Positions 10,364 to 18,291 of a DNA stretch of 64,000 bases are shown piece by piece. The position numbers and the translations under genes were made by a program. Source of the stretch: Mesorhizobium onobrychidis (GTDB lineage: Bacteria; Pseudomonadota; Alphaproteobacteria; Rhizobiales; Rhizobiaceae); contig NZ_CP062229.1 of assembly GCF_024707545.1 (NCBI RefSeq), forward strand, positions 1,961,001 through 2,025,000, written 5' to 3'. The number at the start of each line of letters is the position of its first letter. Position 1 is the stretch's first letter. The notes beneath the pieces were generated by a model, which was given only the letters and a program-made list of their open reading frames with translations, did no database searches and had not been told where the DNA came from.

Positions 10364-11408
10364 GCGCGGCTCCCTTCGTCAGTTCATGGGCCATTTCCTG
10401 AAGGCGATGGACGGGCAGCTTCCCGGCGGCAGGATCATGGGCAGCGATCTCGTTTATGAGGTAGAGCGGCCGCCGCTTGGTCTCCATATACATGCGCCCG
10501 AGATATTCCCCGAAAATCCCCAGGACCAGAAGCTGGACGCTGCCGAGGATCAGGACGATTGCCGCCAGGCTGGTCCAGCCGGGCAACACGCTGCCGGCAA
10601 ACCATGAGAAGAGCGTGTAGCCGAGCGCAGCAAGCCCGAGAAAGCCGAAGATCAAGCCGAGATGCGAGGCGAACCGCAGGGGTACGATGGAGAAGCTCGT
10701 CATCGCATCCATTGCCAGAAGCACCATCTTCTTCAACGGGTAATGCGTTGTGCCTGCGAAGCGCTGGTGCCGCTCATAGGCAAAAGCCACCTGTTTCAGG
10801 CCGATCCAGCTCACCATGCCGCGAATGAAGCGGTAACGCTCGGGCATCGCATTGAGATGATCAAGCGCGCGGCGGCTCATCAGGCGAAAATCCCCGGAAT
10901 CGAGTGCCATGTCGACGTCGACCATCTTGCGCAGCAGACGGTAGAACAATGCGGCGGTTGCGCGCTTGAACCAGCCTTCGCCCTGGCGCTTCAGCCTCTG
11001 GCCATAGACGACGTCGAATCCCTCATCCATCTTTGCCATCATGGCTTTGAGCAATTCCGGCGGGTCCTGGAGGTCGGCATCGAGAATGAGAATGCGCTGG
11101 CCGCGGCAAAACTCCAGGCCGGCGCTGAGCGCAATCTGGTGGCCGTAATTTCGGGCGAGGTCTATGCCGACGACGTGGCTGTCCTGTTTGGCGAGTTCGA
11201 AAATGGCCTCGCGGGTGCCGTCGGTGGCTCCGTCGATGACCAGCACGATCTCGTAGGAATGCCCCGCTTGTTCACGGCAAACGGCTGTGACGCGCCGGTA
11301 AAGTTCGGCGACCCCGCCGATTTCATTGTAGCACGGCACGACAACCGACAGTGCGACGGCGCGTCGCGCAGCGATTTTCTCTGTTTGCGCCAAAAGCCCA
11401 GCTCCCAT
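10344..11408 (-). CDS. Family 2 glycosyltransferase with C-terminal membrane helices
   Basis: 354 residues. N-terminal GT-A domain with VVVPCYNEIGGVAELYRRV, the nucleotide/metal-binding LILDADLQDPPELL and the later DSGDFRLMSRRALDHL. Two membrane helices follow near residues 240-310, the architecture of DPM1/GtrB/ArnC-type polyprenyl-phosphate glycosyltransferases. It most likely transfers a sugar from a nucleotide donor to undecaprenyl phosphate. First gene of the cluster with a methyltransferase and a polytopic membrane protein. Confidence 0.9.
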   Translation of the reverse strand: MGAGLLAQTEKIAARRAVALSVVVPCYNEIGGVAELYRRVTAVCREQAGHSYEIVLVIDGATDGTREAIFELAKQDSHVVGIDLARNYGHQIALSAGLEFCRGQRILILDADLQDPPELLKAMMAKMDEGFDVVYGQRLKRQGEGWFKRATAALFYRLLRKMVDVDMALDSGDFRLMSRRALDHLNAMPERYRFIRGMVSWIGLKQVAFAYERHQRFAGTTHYPLKKMVLLAMDAMTSFSIVPLRFASHLGLIFGFLGLAALGYTLFSWFAGSVLPGWTSLAAIVLILGSVQLLVLGIFGEYLGRMYMETKRRPLYLINEIAAHDPAAGKLPVHRLQEMAHELTKGAARASGRV

Positions 11409-11566
11409 GGTTAGAACGGGAATAGGCCGAATTTGTTAGAAAATTGATAAACCGCTCAGGATTGCCGGCCCGCGACGCCAGATAAGCGAAGCGTACGGAT
11501 GGCCGGGCGCGTGCGACGGTGATGCGGGGGATACGGCGAGGGCAGACACTCCGCCAAACCGGCGGC

Positions 11567-11749
11567 TCAGCCTTCTGCCTTGAAGTTCTTCGCTTCCTTC
11601 TCGACCTTGGCGCGGTCCTTGCCGTGCTTGCGCATCAGATCCTTCGCCTGGTTGGGCGAAACGTCGGTGGTCTCGGCCAGGCGCAGGGCCTCCTTGTCGT
11701 CCGGTTCGCGTTTCTTCCGATCCGCCATTGTGGTCCGCTTGTCAGACAT
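11567..11749 (-). CDS. DUF3606 small protein (downstream copy of a tandem pair)
   Basis: 60 residues, highly charged, with the DUF3606 core (ALRLAETTDVSPNQAKDLM, then RKHGKDRAKVEKEAKNF). The ATG overlaps the stop of the preceding DUF3606 gene in TGATG. DUF3606 is a small helical Rhizobiales-rich family of unknown function. It is transcribed behind an EcfG-like promoter with its neighbour, which suggests a general-stress role. Confidence 0.85.
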   Translation of the reverse strand: MSDKRTTMADRKKREPDDKEALRLAETTDVSPNQAKDLMRKHGKDRAKVEKEAKNFKAEG

Positions 11750-11937
11750 CACGACGCCTTTATGCTCTCGGCGATTTCGTGCAGCACCTTGCGATCGGTG
11801 CCGTGGCGCTTGATCAAGGTGCGTGCCTGTTCGGGAGTAATGCCGGCTTCCTCGGCGAGATGCCTCACCTCATAGTCTTCGTCGCCGGCAACTTGTGAGC
11901 GATCGCGGTTGTCGGTCTTGGTCTTGTCGTCGGGCAT
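11749..11937 (-). CDS. DUF3606 small protein (upstream copy of a tandem pair)
   Basis: 62 residues: MPDDKTKTDNRDRSQVAGDE, then the DUF3606 core HLAEEAGITPEQARTLIKRH and GTDRKVLHEIAESI. First gene of a two-gene unit. It is closer in sequence to the third DUF3606 gene of the window (18032-18220) than to its immediate neighbour. An EcfG-type GGAAC-N16-CGTT promoter lies 31 bp upstream of its ATG. Confidence 0.9.
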   Translation of the reverse strand: MPDDKTKTDNRDRSQVAGDEDYEVRHLAEEAGITPEQARTLIKRHGTDRKVLHEIAESIKAS

Positions 11938-11967
11938 GGCAGTTCTCCTCGTTTCGACCTAGAGCAT

Positions 11968-11992
11968 AACGACGGAGATTTCGTGAAGTTCC
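11968..11992 (-). promoter_or_regulatory. EcfG/RpoE2-type general stress promoter of the DUF3606 pair
   Basis: On the minus strand GGAAC (11988-11992) and CGTT (11968-11971) are separated by 16 bp, matching the consensus GGAAC-N16/17-CGTT for the alphaproteobacterial general-stress sigma factor EcfG (RpoE2). It ends 30 bp before the start of the first DUF3606 gene. Seen directly in the sequence; sigma-factor assignment is by consensus only. Confidence 0.7.
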
Positions 11993-12093
11993 TTAATGCA
12001 TGTCGCCCAAAGTGCGCAGCGGCTTGGGACAACGACATGCATAAAACAAGAACTTAAAGAGCGTCGCATCGATCTCTTCAGACGTGAGGCGCT

Positions 12094-12354
12094 TCAATGG
12101 CGGCCTTCGCGAACAAACACATGGGCTTCCTTGGCGGCGGCCGTGAATGCCCGCCGCGCACTGCCAACCGCCCGCCGCTGCTCCATCGCGTCCATCATGG
12201 CTTTCAAGGCCGCGCGATATTTCGGCCCGCGCTTTTCGTCTGGCCATTTGTCGACCAGAAGCGAGGCCGCCTGGACCGTCCTCGTCACAGAGAGGGGGCG
12301 GCCGATCCGTTCGCTCTCGATCGTCACCGGAACGTCGAATTGTTCATCACGCAT
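12094..12354 (-). CDS. DUF982 domain protein
   Basis: 86 residues from the ATG at 12354: MRDEQFDVPVTIESERIGRP, then VTRTVQAASLLVDKWPDEKR, then a basic helical C-terminus. This is the pattern of DUF982, a small family expanded in Rhizobiales. The longer upstream reading has no SD and runs through the promoter, so the internal ATG is preferred. An EcfG-like promoter lies 29 bp upstream. Function unknown. Confidence 0.85.
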   Translation of the reverse strand: MRDEQFDVPVTIESERIGRPLSVTRTVQAASLLVDKWPDEKRGPKYRAALKAMMDAMEQRRAVGSARRAFTAAAKEAHVFVREGRH

Positions 12355-12383
12355 TACCGCCACTCCTTGACTCCAAGGACATG

Positions 12384-12409
12384 AACGGCGCAGCGGGACT
12401 ATTCGTTCC
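12384..12409 (-). promoter_or_regulatory. EcfG/RpoE2-type promoter of the DUF982 gene
   Basis: Minus strand GGAAC (12405-12409), 17 bp, CGTT (12384-12387). Exact match to both conserved boxes of the general-stress promoter consensus, placed directly ahead of the DUF982 gene. Confidence 0.7.
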
Positions 12410-12521
12410 GATGACGAATGGCGTGATCCATCCCGATCACAATTCATGGTTACTGAGTGGCTTACGTCGCCGCTCTAGTTCCGACAGTGCGCAAGCTAAT
12501 TGGGCGCAGGGCGACATATAT

Positions 12522-12752
12522 TTAGCGGGACCGATGGTCGAACACGACCCCCATGGTCCTACCAATTGCGGTCATCACGACAAGCTCGACCAGATGGTCG
12601 TCGCTGTCCTCAAAAGCCGGGGCGGCCCGGCGGATGGCGTCTATTGCGGCTCTGGTCGATATGGTGTCGCCGGCGCGAAATTTTGAAAGTGCAGATGAAA
12701 CAAGTTCCTGGGCCGTCAAGTCAACGACAGGCACGCTCGAAACGATGTTCAT
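12522..12752 (-). CDS. Small hypothetical protein
   Basis: 76 residues from the ATG at 12752, which has a strong SD (ggaggaggcc). It begins MNIVSSVPVVDLTAQELVSS and continues SKFRAGDTISTRAAIDAIRR. Predicted soluble and mostly helical. I do not recognise the family. It stands alone between the DUF982 and NYN genes, in a stretch of several unrelated small Rhizobiales-type genes. Confidence 0.6.
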   Translation of the reverse strand: MNIVSSVPVVDLTAQELVSSALSKFRAGDTISTRAAIDAIRRAAPAFEDSDDHLVELVVMTAIGRTMGVVFDHRSR

Positions 12753-12874
12753 TGGCCTCCTCCGCCGTGAACCCCCTCCCACAAGAATGATACGCCGAAT
12801 GGCGGTTTCCGCCAGCGAAATAGTGGTCCGACCAGAGGCCAATCGGACCGGGGACAGTTGCCTTTTTGCAGGGC

Positions 12875-13636
12875 TCAGCGCGACGCTGCCGACTTCGATT
12901 TCTCTTGGCTCCTCGCAGCTGGCTTGACCCTTATACGCATCGCTCCGCCCTCGGGATGATCGATCTCAAAGGCATTGGTCTTCCGCACGAGATCGCTCAG
13001 CTTGCGAAAGCCGAAGGTTCTCGGATCGAAGTCCGATGCCAGATTGGCGAGCTGATTGCCTACAATGCCGAGCGGCACCCAGCCGTCCTCGGTTCCCATC
13101 TGTGAAATGACCTTGGTGATGATCGGCGTCGCCGCGCTGGGCGGCTGCAAAGATTTCGTCGGTGCCGCATCCTGAGCGTTGGCTGGTGCGGTCGCAAGCA
13201 GGTTCTCGGTGTACACGAACCGGCGGCATGCCTGCCGGAAACTCTCCGGTGTCTTCTGCTCGCCAAACCCATACACGTCGATCCCGTGTTCCCTGATGCG
13301 AGCGGCAAGGCGGGTGAAATCGCTGTCGGACGACACCAGGCAGAAGCCTTCGAACCGCCCGCTGTGGAGAAGGTCCATCGCGTCGATGACGAGCGTGATG
13401 TCGGATGCGTTCTTGCCGGTGGTGTAGGCGAATTGCTGCTGCGGGATGATCGCATGCTTCGACAGCACATCGGCCCATGCCTTCGAACGGGTGCTGGAGA
13501 AGTCGCCATAGATGCGACGAACGCTTGCCTCGCCGATCTTTGCGATTTCCTCGAACAACCCGTCGGCAATCTTGGCCGAGGCATTGTCTGCGTCGATCAG
13601 CACTGCAAGCCGTGGAGAGCGTGGTTCGGTAGGCAA
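12875..13636 (-). CDS. NYN domain / OST-HTH (LOTUS) protein, probable RNase
   Basis: 253 residues, apparent TTG start behind AGGGG. The N-terminal NYN (LabA/PIN-like) domain shows AVLIDADNAS (Asp15, Asp17), DITLVIDAMDLL and LVSSDSDFTRLAARIREHG, the clustered acidic residues of this metal-dependent RNase fold. A linker rich in A/P/T/S is followed by a C-terminal OST-HTH/LOTUS-like RNA-binding segment (GWVPLGIVGNQLANLASDFD). It is likely cytoplasmic and RNA-directed; no substrate can be inferred. Stand-alone gene. Confidence 0.85.
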   Translation of the reverse strand: MPTEPRSPRLAVLIDADNASAKIADGLFEEIAKIGEASVRRIYGDFSSTRSKAWADVLSKHAIIPQQQFAYTTGKNASDITLVIDAMDLLHSGRFEGFCLVSSDSDFTRLAARIREHGIDVYGFGEQKTPESFRQACRRFVYTENLLATAPANAQDAAPTKSLQPPSAATPIITKVISQMGTEDGWVPLGIVGNQLANLASDFDPRTFGFRKLSDLVRKTNAFEIDHPEGGAMRIRVKPAARSQEKSKSAASR

Positions 13637-13717
13637 GGTGAGCCCCTATTTTTTGGCTTCGCACCAAATGACATATGGTGCAGCGGTAACGTTTTTGTCG
13701 AGATTCGACGAACGTCA

Positions 13718-13907
13718 CTACTTCTTGCGATACAAGATCATACCTGCGTGATGCAGCACGCCGTCAATGAACGTTCCGTCAGCGGTAAAGCCGGTGTCGT
13801 CCCAGTAGTCGATGTGATTTCCTCGGATCTCATAGCGCCCCTGATATGTGCTCGCACGGTTTCCGCGCGTTTCGTCATAGCGACCGTTTGGAAGCAAGTT
13901 GTGGCGG
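13718..13907 (-). pseudogene. Duplicated 3' fragment of the Atu4866 gene
   Basis: These 190 bp match 15103-15292 with no indels and only scattered substitutions. They encode the same C-terminus (for example FTADGTFIDGVLHHAGMILY) and stop codon as the intact gene, but there is no start, no signal peptide and no homology beyond the GTGGCGG at 13901-13907. A partial duplicate lying 1.2 kb from its parent with the porin gene between them. Confidence 0.8.
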
Positions 13908-13947
13908 TGCGGATGTTGAGGCGGTGATAGCTATTCGAGCCCAAACG

Positions 13948-13975
13948 AAAACCCCGGCCGCTAGGCCGGGGTTTT
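13948..13975. terminator. Perfect 12-bp hairpin terminator after the porin gene
   Basis: AAAACCCCGGCC-GCTA-GGCCGGGGTTTT, a perfect 12-bp stem with a T4 tail on both strands. It is 19 bp past the porin stop, so it would end the porin transcript and block read-through from the other side. Confidence 0.9.
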
Positions 13976-13993
13976 CCTTGCGTCCCCAAAGGA

Positions 13994-14698
13994 TCAGAAC
14001 TTGTAGCTGACGCCGACCCTCACCGCGTGGGTGGTTAGGTCAACCGGCATATCGACATCCGGGAATCCCGGAGCCAAGTTGCCTGAGGCTTCTCCGAAGT
14101 CTGTATACCGATACGCCAGTCGCGCGGTCCAATGTTCGTTGAAGGCCCACTCGCCGCCGGCACCGATTGTCCAGCCGTTGAGCGTATCCGAATAGTCCCC
14201 GCTGACAGGAAGCGGGAAGGGGCCGCCACCGAAGTCGAAATCGCCAATCGCCCAGCCGCCGGTAACGTAGAGAAGCGCCTTGTCGTATGCGTAGCCGAGC
14301 CTTGCGCGGATCGAGCCCTGCCAGTTCAATTCGCTGGTTCCAACAGATGTCGCTCCGGTTGGGTTTTCGAAGCTGCCATCCACGCTACCGCCTTCGAAAT
14401 CGCCCTCGACGCCGTAGACAAAAGAACCGGATTGCCAATTGTACCCGACATGGACGCCACCAATGAAGCCATCGGGATCGGAATCGTCACTTGGCGCACC
14501 GTTGGAGTAGCTGTGATCTGCCTGCCCCCAGAGATAGCCGCCCTGAACACCGATATAAAAACCGCTCCAGTCGTAGGCAACAGCCGTAGCCGGCGCGGGC
14601 TCGTAAACAACTGCGTCGGCCGCGAAGGCCGGAATCGCAAGCAGTGCCAAGGCCGCACCGCTGACAAGGAACGTAGTGGCAAACACGATTTTCTTCAT
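13994..14698 (-). CDS. Omp25/Omp31-like outer membrane beta-barrel protein
   Basis: 234 residues with a signal peptide (MKKIVFATTFLVSG, cleavage after AIPAFA). The mature part starts DAVVYEPAPATAVAYDWSGF and has the repeated amphipathic strands and terminal aromatic (VRVGVSYKF) of the Omp25/OmpA-like porin family of Rhizobiales (motif DWSGFYIGVQGGYLWGQ). Outer membrane. The start at MKKIVF is chosen because upstream codons carry no signal-peptide features. Followed by a strong terminator. Confidence 0.92.
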   Translation of the reverse strand: MKKIVFATTFLVSGAALALLAIPAFAADAVVYEPAPATAVAYDWSGFYIGVQGGYLWGQADHSYSNGAPSDDSDPDGFIGGVHVGYNWQSGSFVYGVEGDFEGGSVDGSFENPTGATSVGTSELNWQGSIRARLGYAYDKALLYVTGGWAIGDFDFGGGPFPLPVSGDYSDTLNGWTIGAGGEWAFNEHWTARLAYRYTDFGEASGNLAPGFPDVDMPVDLTTHAVRVGVSYKF

Positions 14699-15102
14699 TG
14701 ACCGATGCCTGTGTTGAAAGGAAGTGACCAGAACGGGACTACCACGAAAGCTTGTGGTTGAACTGTAACTGCGGCGCAACACATGGAAGCAAAATGCACC
14801 GTTCGGTTGTGGCGGTGATCCTGGTTCCTTTTTTGCGCGCGTGACTCTTGCCGACGTCTGCGCCGCCGAGGAGTCGCTGTACGTGAATTGCAGTAGCGCG
14901 CGTGCGAAGCGCGGCGGGAAGGGGGCAGGCGTTATCTGCACTCCAGGCGCGAGCAGTGCGGTGACAGGTGCGCCGGGAGACCGGCAAGGAGTAGGTGGTG
15001 GAAGTCCACTGCGATGAAGGATTAGCAACCCGCATCGGCCCCGAGCCGTGCGTTGTCGGTCGCGAGGCGGGAACGAAGCGTCGGCAGGGGAACGAGCGTC
15101 AC
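14699..15102. other. Intergenic region upstream of the porin gene
   Basis: About 400 bp without a convincing gene. It should hold the porin promoter and 5' leader; I see no unambiguous -35/-10 pair, repeat or RNA structure. Confidence 0.5.
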
Positions 15103-15456
15103 CTACTTCTCCCGATACAAGATCATACCGGCGTGATGCAGCACGCCGTCAATGAACGTTCCGTCAGCGGTAAAGCCGGTGTCGTCCCAATAGTCGATGT
15201 GATTTCCTCGGATCTCATAGCGCCCCTGGTACGCGCTCTCACGGTTTCCGCGCGCTTCGTCATAGCGACCGTTTGCAAGCAAGTCGTGGCGGATATGGCC
15301 ATCGGCCGTGACCCACATCCCGACATAGGGATGGCTTCCCGAAGGTTGGATAACTGTATTTTGCTCGGCATTCATCTGGGCGAGACCTTTCTGCAGGGGT
15401 AAGACGGCCGCGCCGGCAACAAGCACGGCAGCGGCAAGTATCGAAATCTGTTTCAT
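15103..15456 (-). CDS. Atu4866 family secreted protein
   Basis: 117 residues from the ATG at 15456 (SD gaggagc). Signal peptide MKQISILAAAVLVAGAAVLP, then the Atu4866 domain: SHPYVGMWVTADGHIRHDLL, GRYDEARGNRESAYQGRYEI, DYWDDTGFTADGTFIDGVLH. The family is a small lipocalin-like beta-rich fold of unknown function. It lies directly downstream of the frameshifted CMD-like gene, so a shared transcript with the SDR gene is likely. A decayed copy of its last 190 bp is present at 13718-13907. Confidence 0.87.
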   Translation of the reverse strand: MKQISILAAAVLVAGAAVLPLQKGLAQMNAEQNTVIQPSGSHPYVGMWVTADGHIRHDLLANGRYDEARGNRESAYQGRYEIRGNHIDYWDDTGFTADGTFIDGVLHHAGMILYREK

Positions 15457-15466
15457 GGACAGCTCC

Positions 15467-15938
15467 TCAGGGTTGTTTGCCGGGAGCGGCGCGACGCTCC
15501 GTGAACAGCTCGGAGAGCGCTTGCGATGCTGCGATCGCGCGGGGAAATCCGGCCGCAACCGTCACCATGCAGATGACTTCCTTCAGCTCTTCCTCGGACA
15601 CGCCGATATTCAGCGCATAACCGGCATGAATCGTCATGAAGGCAGTCCTGGCTGCGAATACCGCGACGGCGGCGAGTTGGCGTGTGCGGTTGTCGAGCCC
15701 CGGACGGGACCAGACGTCGCCGAGCGTATAGCCCTGGGTTGCTCCGGCCAGGAACGGAAACTCCTGTCTCATCCGTTCCAGCGCAGGCTGCGGAGCGCCA
15801 TTGTTCAGGCTCCTGACGACGGCATCGCCGCGTTGCAGTCGCTCTTCCATCGTCTGCGATTTGGCCGTTTGAGGGAACCGCGCCGAGCAGCAACGCGACG
15901 GCAATCGCGACGTACGATCTGTGAAAACGAAAATCCAT
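15467..15938 (-). pseudogene. Secreted carboxymuconolactone decarboxylase-like gene, apparent frameshift
   Basis: The start at 15938 has a strong SD (gggaggcaacaATG) and encodes a signal peptide (MDFRFHRSYVAIAVALLLGA). That frame does not continue into a recognisable protein. The +1 frame takes over near 15865-15885 and encodes a CMD/AhpD-like domain: MEERLQRGDAVVRSLNNGAP, VWSRPGLDNRTRQLAAVAVF, AGYALNIGVSEEELKEVICM. Joined, this is one secreted CMD-family protein. As read it is split by one base; alternatively a cytoplasmic form of 127 residues could start at the internal ATG (15850). Located between an SDR gene (10 bp upstream) and the Atu4866 gene. Confidence 0.7.
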
Positions 15939-15948
15939 TGTTGCCTCC

Positions 15949-16674
15949 CTACTTGCTGGCTGTCGGCCGGATGACGATCTCGTTCACGTCGACATCGTCG
16001 GGCTGTTCGAGGGCAAAGCGAACGGCACGGCCAATCGCGTCGGGCTGCAGCGCAATGGCGCGATAGGTCTTCATCGCTTCCACCGCGACCGGATCGGTGA
16101 TCGTGTCGGCGAGCTCGCTCTCGACCACGCCGGGATGGATGCACGTGACGCGGATGTTGTCGTGCTCTTGCCTCAAGCCATCGGAGATCGCGCGCACCGC
16201 GTATTTGGTTGCGCAATAGACAGCGGCTGTCGGCGACACCGACAGCGCGCCGATGGAGGCGATGTTGACGACATGGCCGGAGCCTCGGGCCGTCATCTCC
16301 GGCAGCACCGCGGCGATGCCGTAGAGCACGCCTTTGATGTTGACGTCGACCATCCAGTCCCATTCCTCGACCTTCATCGACGCCATCAGCGACAACGGCA
16401 TGACGCCTGCATTATTGACGATCGCGTCGACGCGTCCCCAGGCCCGGCGCGCCGCTTCGGCAAAGGCGGCGACATCGGCGCGGTCGGTCACGTCCAGGCG
16501 GCGTGTCATTGCCTCCCCGCCGTTTGCCCTGATCTCTTCTGCCAGTGTGTCCAGCCGATCGGTGCGGCGCGCACCGAGCATGACCTTTGCTCCGGCAGCA
16601 CCGAGCTCCCGGCCGATGGCGGCGCCAATGCCGCTCGAAGCCCCGGTGATGAGCACAACTTTGTTGAGGGACAT
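15949..16674 (-). CDS. Short-chain dehydrogenase/reductase
   Basis: 241 residues, classical SDR. Cofactor motif [12 protein letters not shown] (about residues 10-21), NNAGVMPLSL, catalytic Ser region IASIGALSVS and YCATK (Tyr-x3-Lys). The ARRTDR segment after beta-2 suggests NADPH preference. Transcribed away from the LysR gene at 16797 and probably controlled by it, together with the downstream CMD-like and Atu4866 genes. Confidence 0.93.
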   Translation of the reverse strand: MSLNKVVLITGASSGIGAAIGRELGAAGAKVMLGARRTDRLDTLAEEIRANGGEAMTRRLDVTDRADVAAFAEAARRAWGRVDAIVNNAGVMPLSLMASMKVEEWDWMVDVNIKGVLYGIAAVLPEMTARGSGHVVNIASIGALSVSPTAAVYCATKYAVRAISDGLRQEHDNIRVTCIHPGVVESELADTITDPVAVEAMKTYRAIALQPDAIGRAVRFALEQPDDVDVNEIVIRPTASK

Positions 16675-16796
16675 GTTTCGTCTCCGTCTGGTTGATGTTG
16701 CGAACCGCCATGCAGGCGGTTGCCACCAAGATGGATCTGTTCCACTGTTGCGATAAGATGCTCATTTGTTCGCAGCATGGAAAGAACAGCTAACCA

Positions 16797-17687
16797 ATGC
16801 AGCCGGATCTCAATGCACTTGCGGTGTTCGCCCTCGTCGCCGAAGAGCGGAGCTTTCGCGCGGCTGCGGACCGCATGGGCGTCACCCGCTCGGCGGTGAG
16901 CCAGACGATGAAGCGCCTGGAAGAGACGCTCGGTATCGCTCTTGTCCAGCGCACGACGCGAAGCGTCAGCCTGACCGAGGCTGGCGAACGCCTCTACGCC
17001 GAGATAGCGCCCGCCATTGCCGACATGCGCGCCGCGATGGAGACCACCGGGGACCTGCGCGGGCGTCCGCGCGGGCAGTTGCGGCTCGCCGTCTCGTCGA
17101 TCGCCGAGCGATTTCTTTCAGGGCCATTCCTGGCGACCTTTGCCGAAGCCCATCCGGAGGTTCAGATCGACATCACGGTGACGGACGAGGAATTCGATAT
17201 CGTCGCCGAGGGATACGATGCCGGCGTCAGGCTCGGCGAGGTGATCGAGCAGGACATGATCGCGCTGCCTGTCGGCGGTGACGAGCGGCAGCTGGCTGTC
17301 TGCGCGCCGGCCTATCGCGGTCGGTTCGGGGCCCCTTCGCATCCGAGGGAACTCGCCGGCCATCGCTGCATTGGCTGGCGCCGCGCACCTAAGGTCGCGC
17401 CCTATCGTTGGGAATTCGCCGAGAACGGCAAGGAGTTCAGCGTCGCCGTTGCTCCGGAGATCACGACCAACGACATGGCGTTGATGATAAAGCTGGCCAT
17501 CGCCGGCGCCGGCATCACCTTCGGCATGGAGGAGAGCTTTCGCCCGTGGATCGATCGGGGCGAACTGGTGCCAGTTCTCGAGGACTATTGCCCGCGCTTT
17601 GCCGGCTTCTACCTCTATTATCCGAGCCGTCGCAACGTCGCGCCGAAGCTGCGCGCCCTTGTCGATCACCTACGGCGTCATGGCTAG
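16797..17687 (+). CDS. LysR-family transcriptional regulator
   Basis: 296 residues. N-terminal winged HTH (LNALAVFALVAEERSFRAAA, then SAVSQTMKRLEETLGIALVQ, then RTTRSVSLTEAGERLY) followed by a LysR substrate-binding domain typical of the AaeR/DsdC-like group regulating oxidoreductases. Divergent from the SDR gene with a 122-bp shared intergenic region, the usual arrangement of a LysR regulator and its target. Confidence 0.93.
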   Translation: MQPDLNALAVFALVAEERSFRAAADRMGVTRSAVSQTMKRLEETLGIALVQRTTRSVSLTEAGERLYAEIAPAIADMRAAMETTGDLRGRPRGQLRLAVSSIAERFLSGPFLATFAEAHPEVQIDITVTDEEFDIVAEGYDAGVRLGEVIEQDMIALPVGGDERQLAVCAPAYRGRFGAPSHPRELAGHRCIGWRRAPKVAPYRWEFAENGKEFSVAVAPEITTNDMALMIKLAIAGAGITFGMEESFRPWIDRGELVPVLEDYCPRFAGFYLYYPSRRNVAPKLRALVDHLRRHG

Positions 17688-18031
17688 CGTCTTTCGCCAG
17701 TATGGCGACCATGTCGATGTTGCAATTACATTAGCGTGAGTGCATGTTTTCGTCAGCCGGCGCAAGCCGGTCAGGCCCGGTGGCTGGCCGGTCACCCCCA
17801 TAGGCTGCCGGGCCGCCAGCAACGGCTTGGGATGCTGCATGGAAATCCGGCCCTTGAGCCGATCGTCGCCACGGGATCAATGATCGTCGCTGTCAGCGTG
17901 CTTATCGTTGCCTTCGTGGTTTTCTCCGCCGAAACGGCGCGCTCAGTCTCAGGAATACCTGCGGTTCCACGCTAGACGGCATCGGGATGTGCTGAGCCAC
18001 CAAAAGGCTCGCGCCGCTGAGAGCTTGGTCA
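17688..18031. other. Intergenic region with one doubtful small membrane ORF
   Basis: 344 bp. A plus-strand reading frame from an ATG at 17832 to 17975 encodes 47 residues with one hydrophobic stretch (MIVAVSVLIVAFVVFSAETA). It has no clear SD, so I do not call it a gene. Otherwise nothing is recognisable. Confidence 0.3.
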
Positions 18032-18220
18032 TCATTGTGCCGGCAATGCCTTCGCGGCGTCGGTCAGGGTTGCCCGATCGTTGCCGTGCTTGCGGATCAG
18101 CTCGCGCACCTGCTCCGGCCTGATGTTGTTCTGCAGAGCGAAAAAGTTCACCTCGTAATCATCGTCCGCCGATATCTTGCTACGGTCACGGAAGTCGCGT
18201 TTGGTTTTGTCGTCTGCCAT
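18032..18220 (-). CDS. DUF3606 small protein
   Basis: 62 residues: MADDKTKRDFRDRSKISADD, then the DUF3606 core ALQNNIRPEQVRELIRKHGN. Third member of this family in 7 kb and similar at its N-terminus to the copy at 11749 (both M-x-DDKTK-x-x-RDRS). An EcfG-like promoter overlaps the start of the divergent ligase gene. Confidence 0.9.
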   Translation of the reverse strand: MADDKTKRDFRDRSKISADDDYEVNFFALQNNIRPEQVRELIRKHGNDRATLTDAAKALPAQ

Positions 18221-18265
18221 ATCGCACGTCCTTTTTGAATTTCGTTATGTTAACTCTGGCTAATA

Positions 18266-18291
18266 TACGCCGGTGACCTAGACTAGGTTCC
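18266..18291 (-). promoter_or_regulatory. EcfG/RpoE2-like promoter of the third DUF3606 gene
   Basis: Minus strand GGAAC (18287-18291), 17 bp, CGTA (18266-18269), one mismatch from GGAAC-N16/17-CGTT. The -35 element abuts the ATG of the divergent ligase gene, so the ligase must be transcribed from further inside this spacer. Confidence 0.5.

Noticed and set aside
17832..17975. 47-codon frame with one hydrophobic segment
   Set aside because: No SD and no context; kept only as a remark on the spacer.
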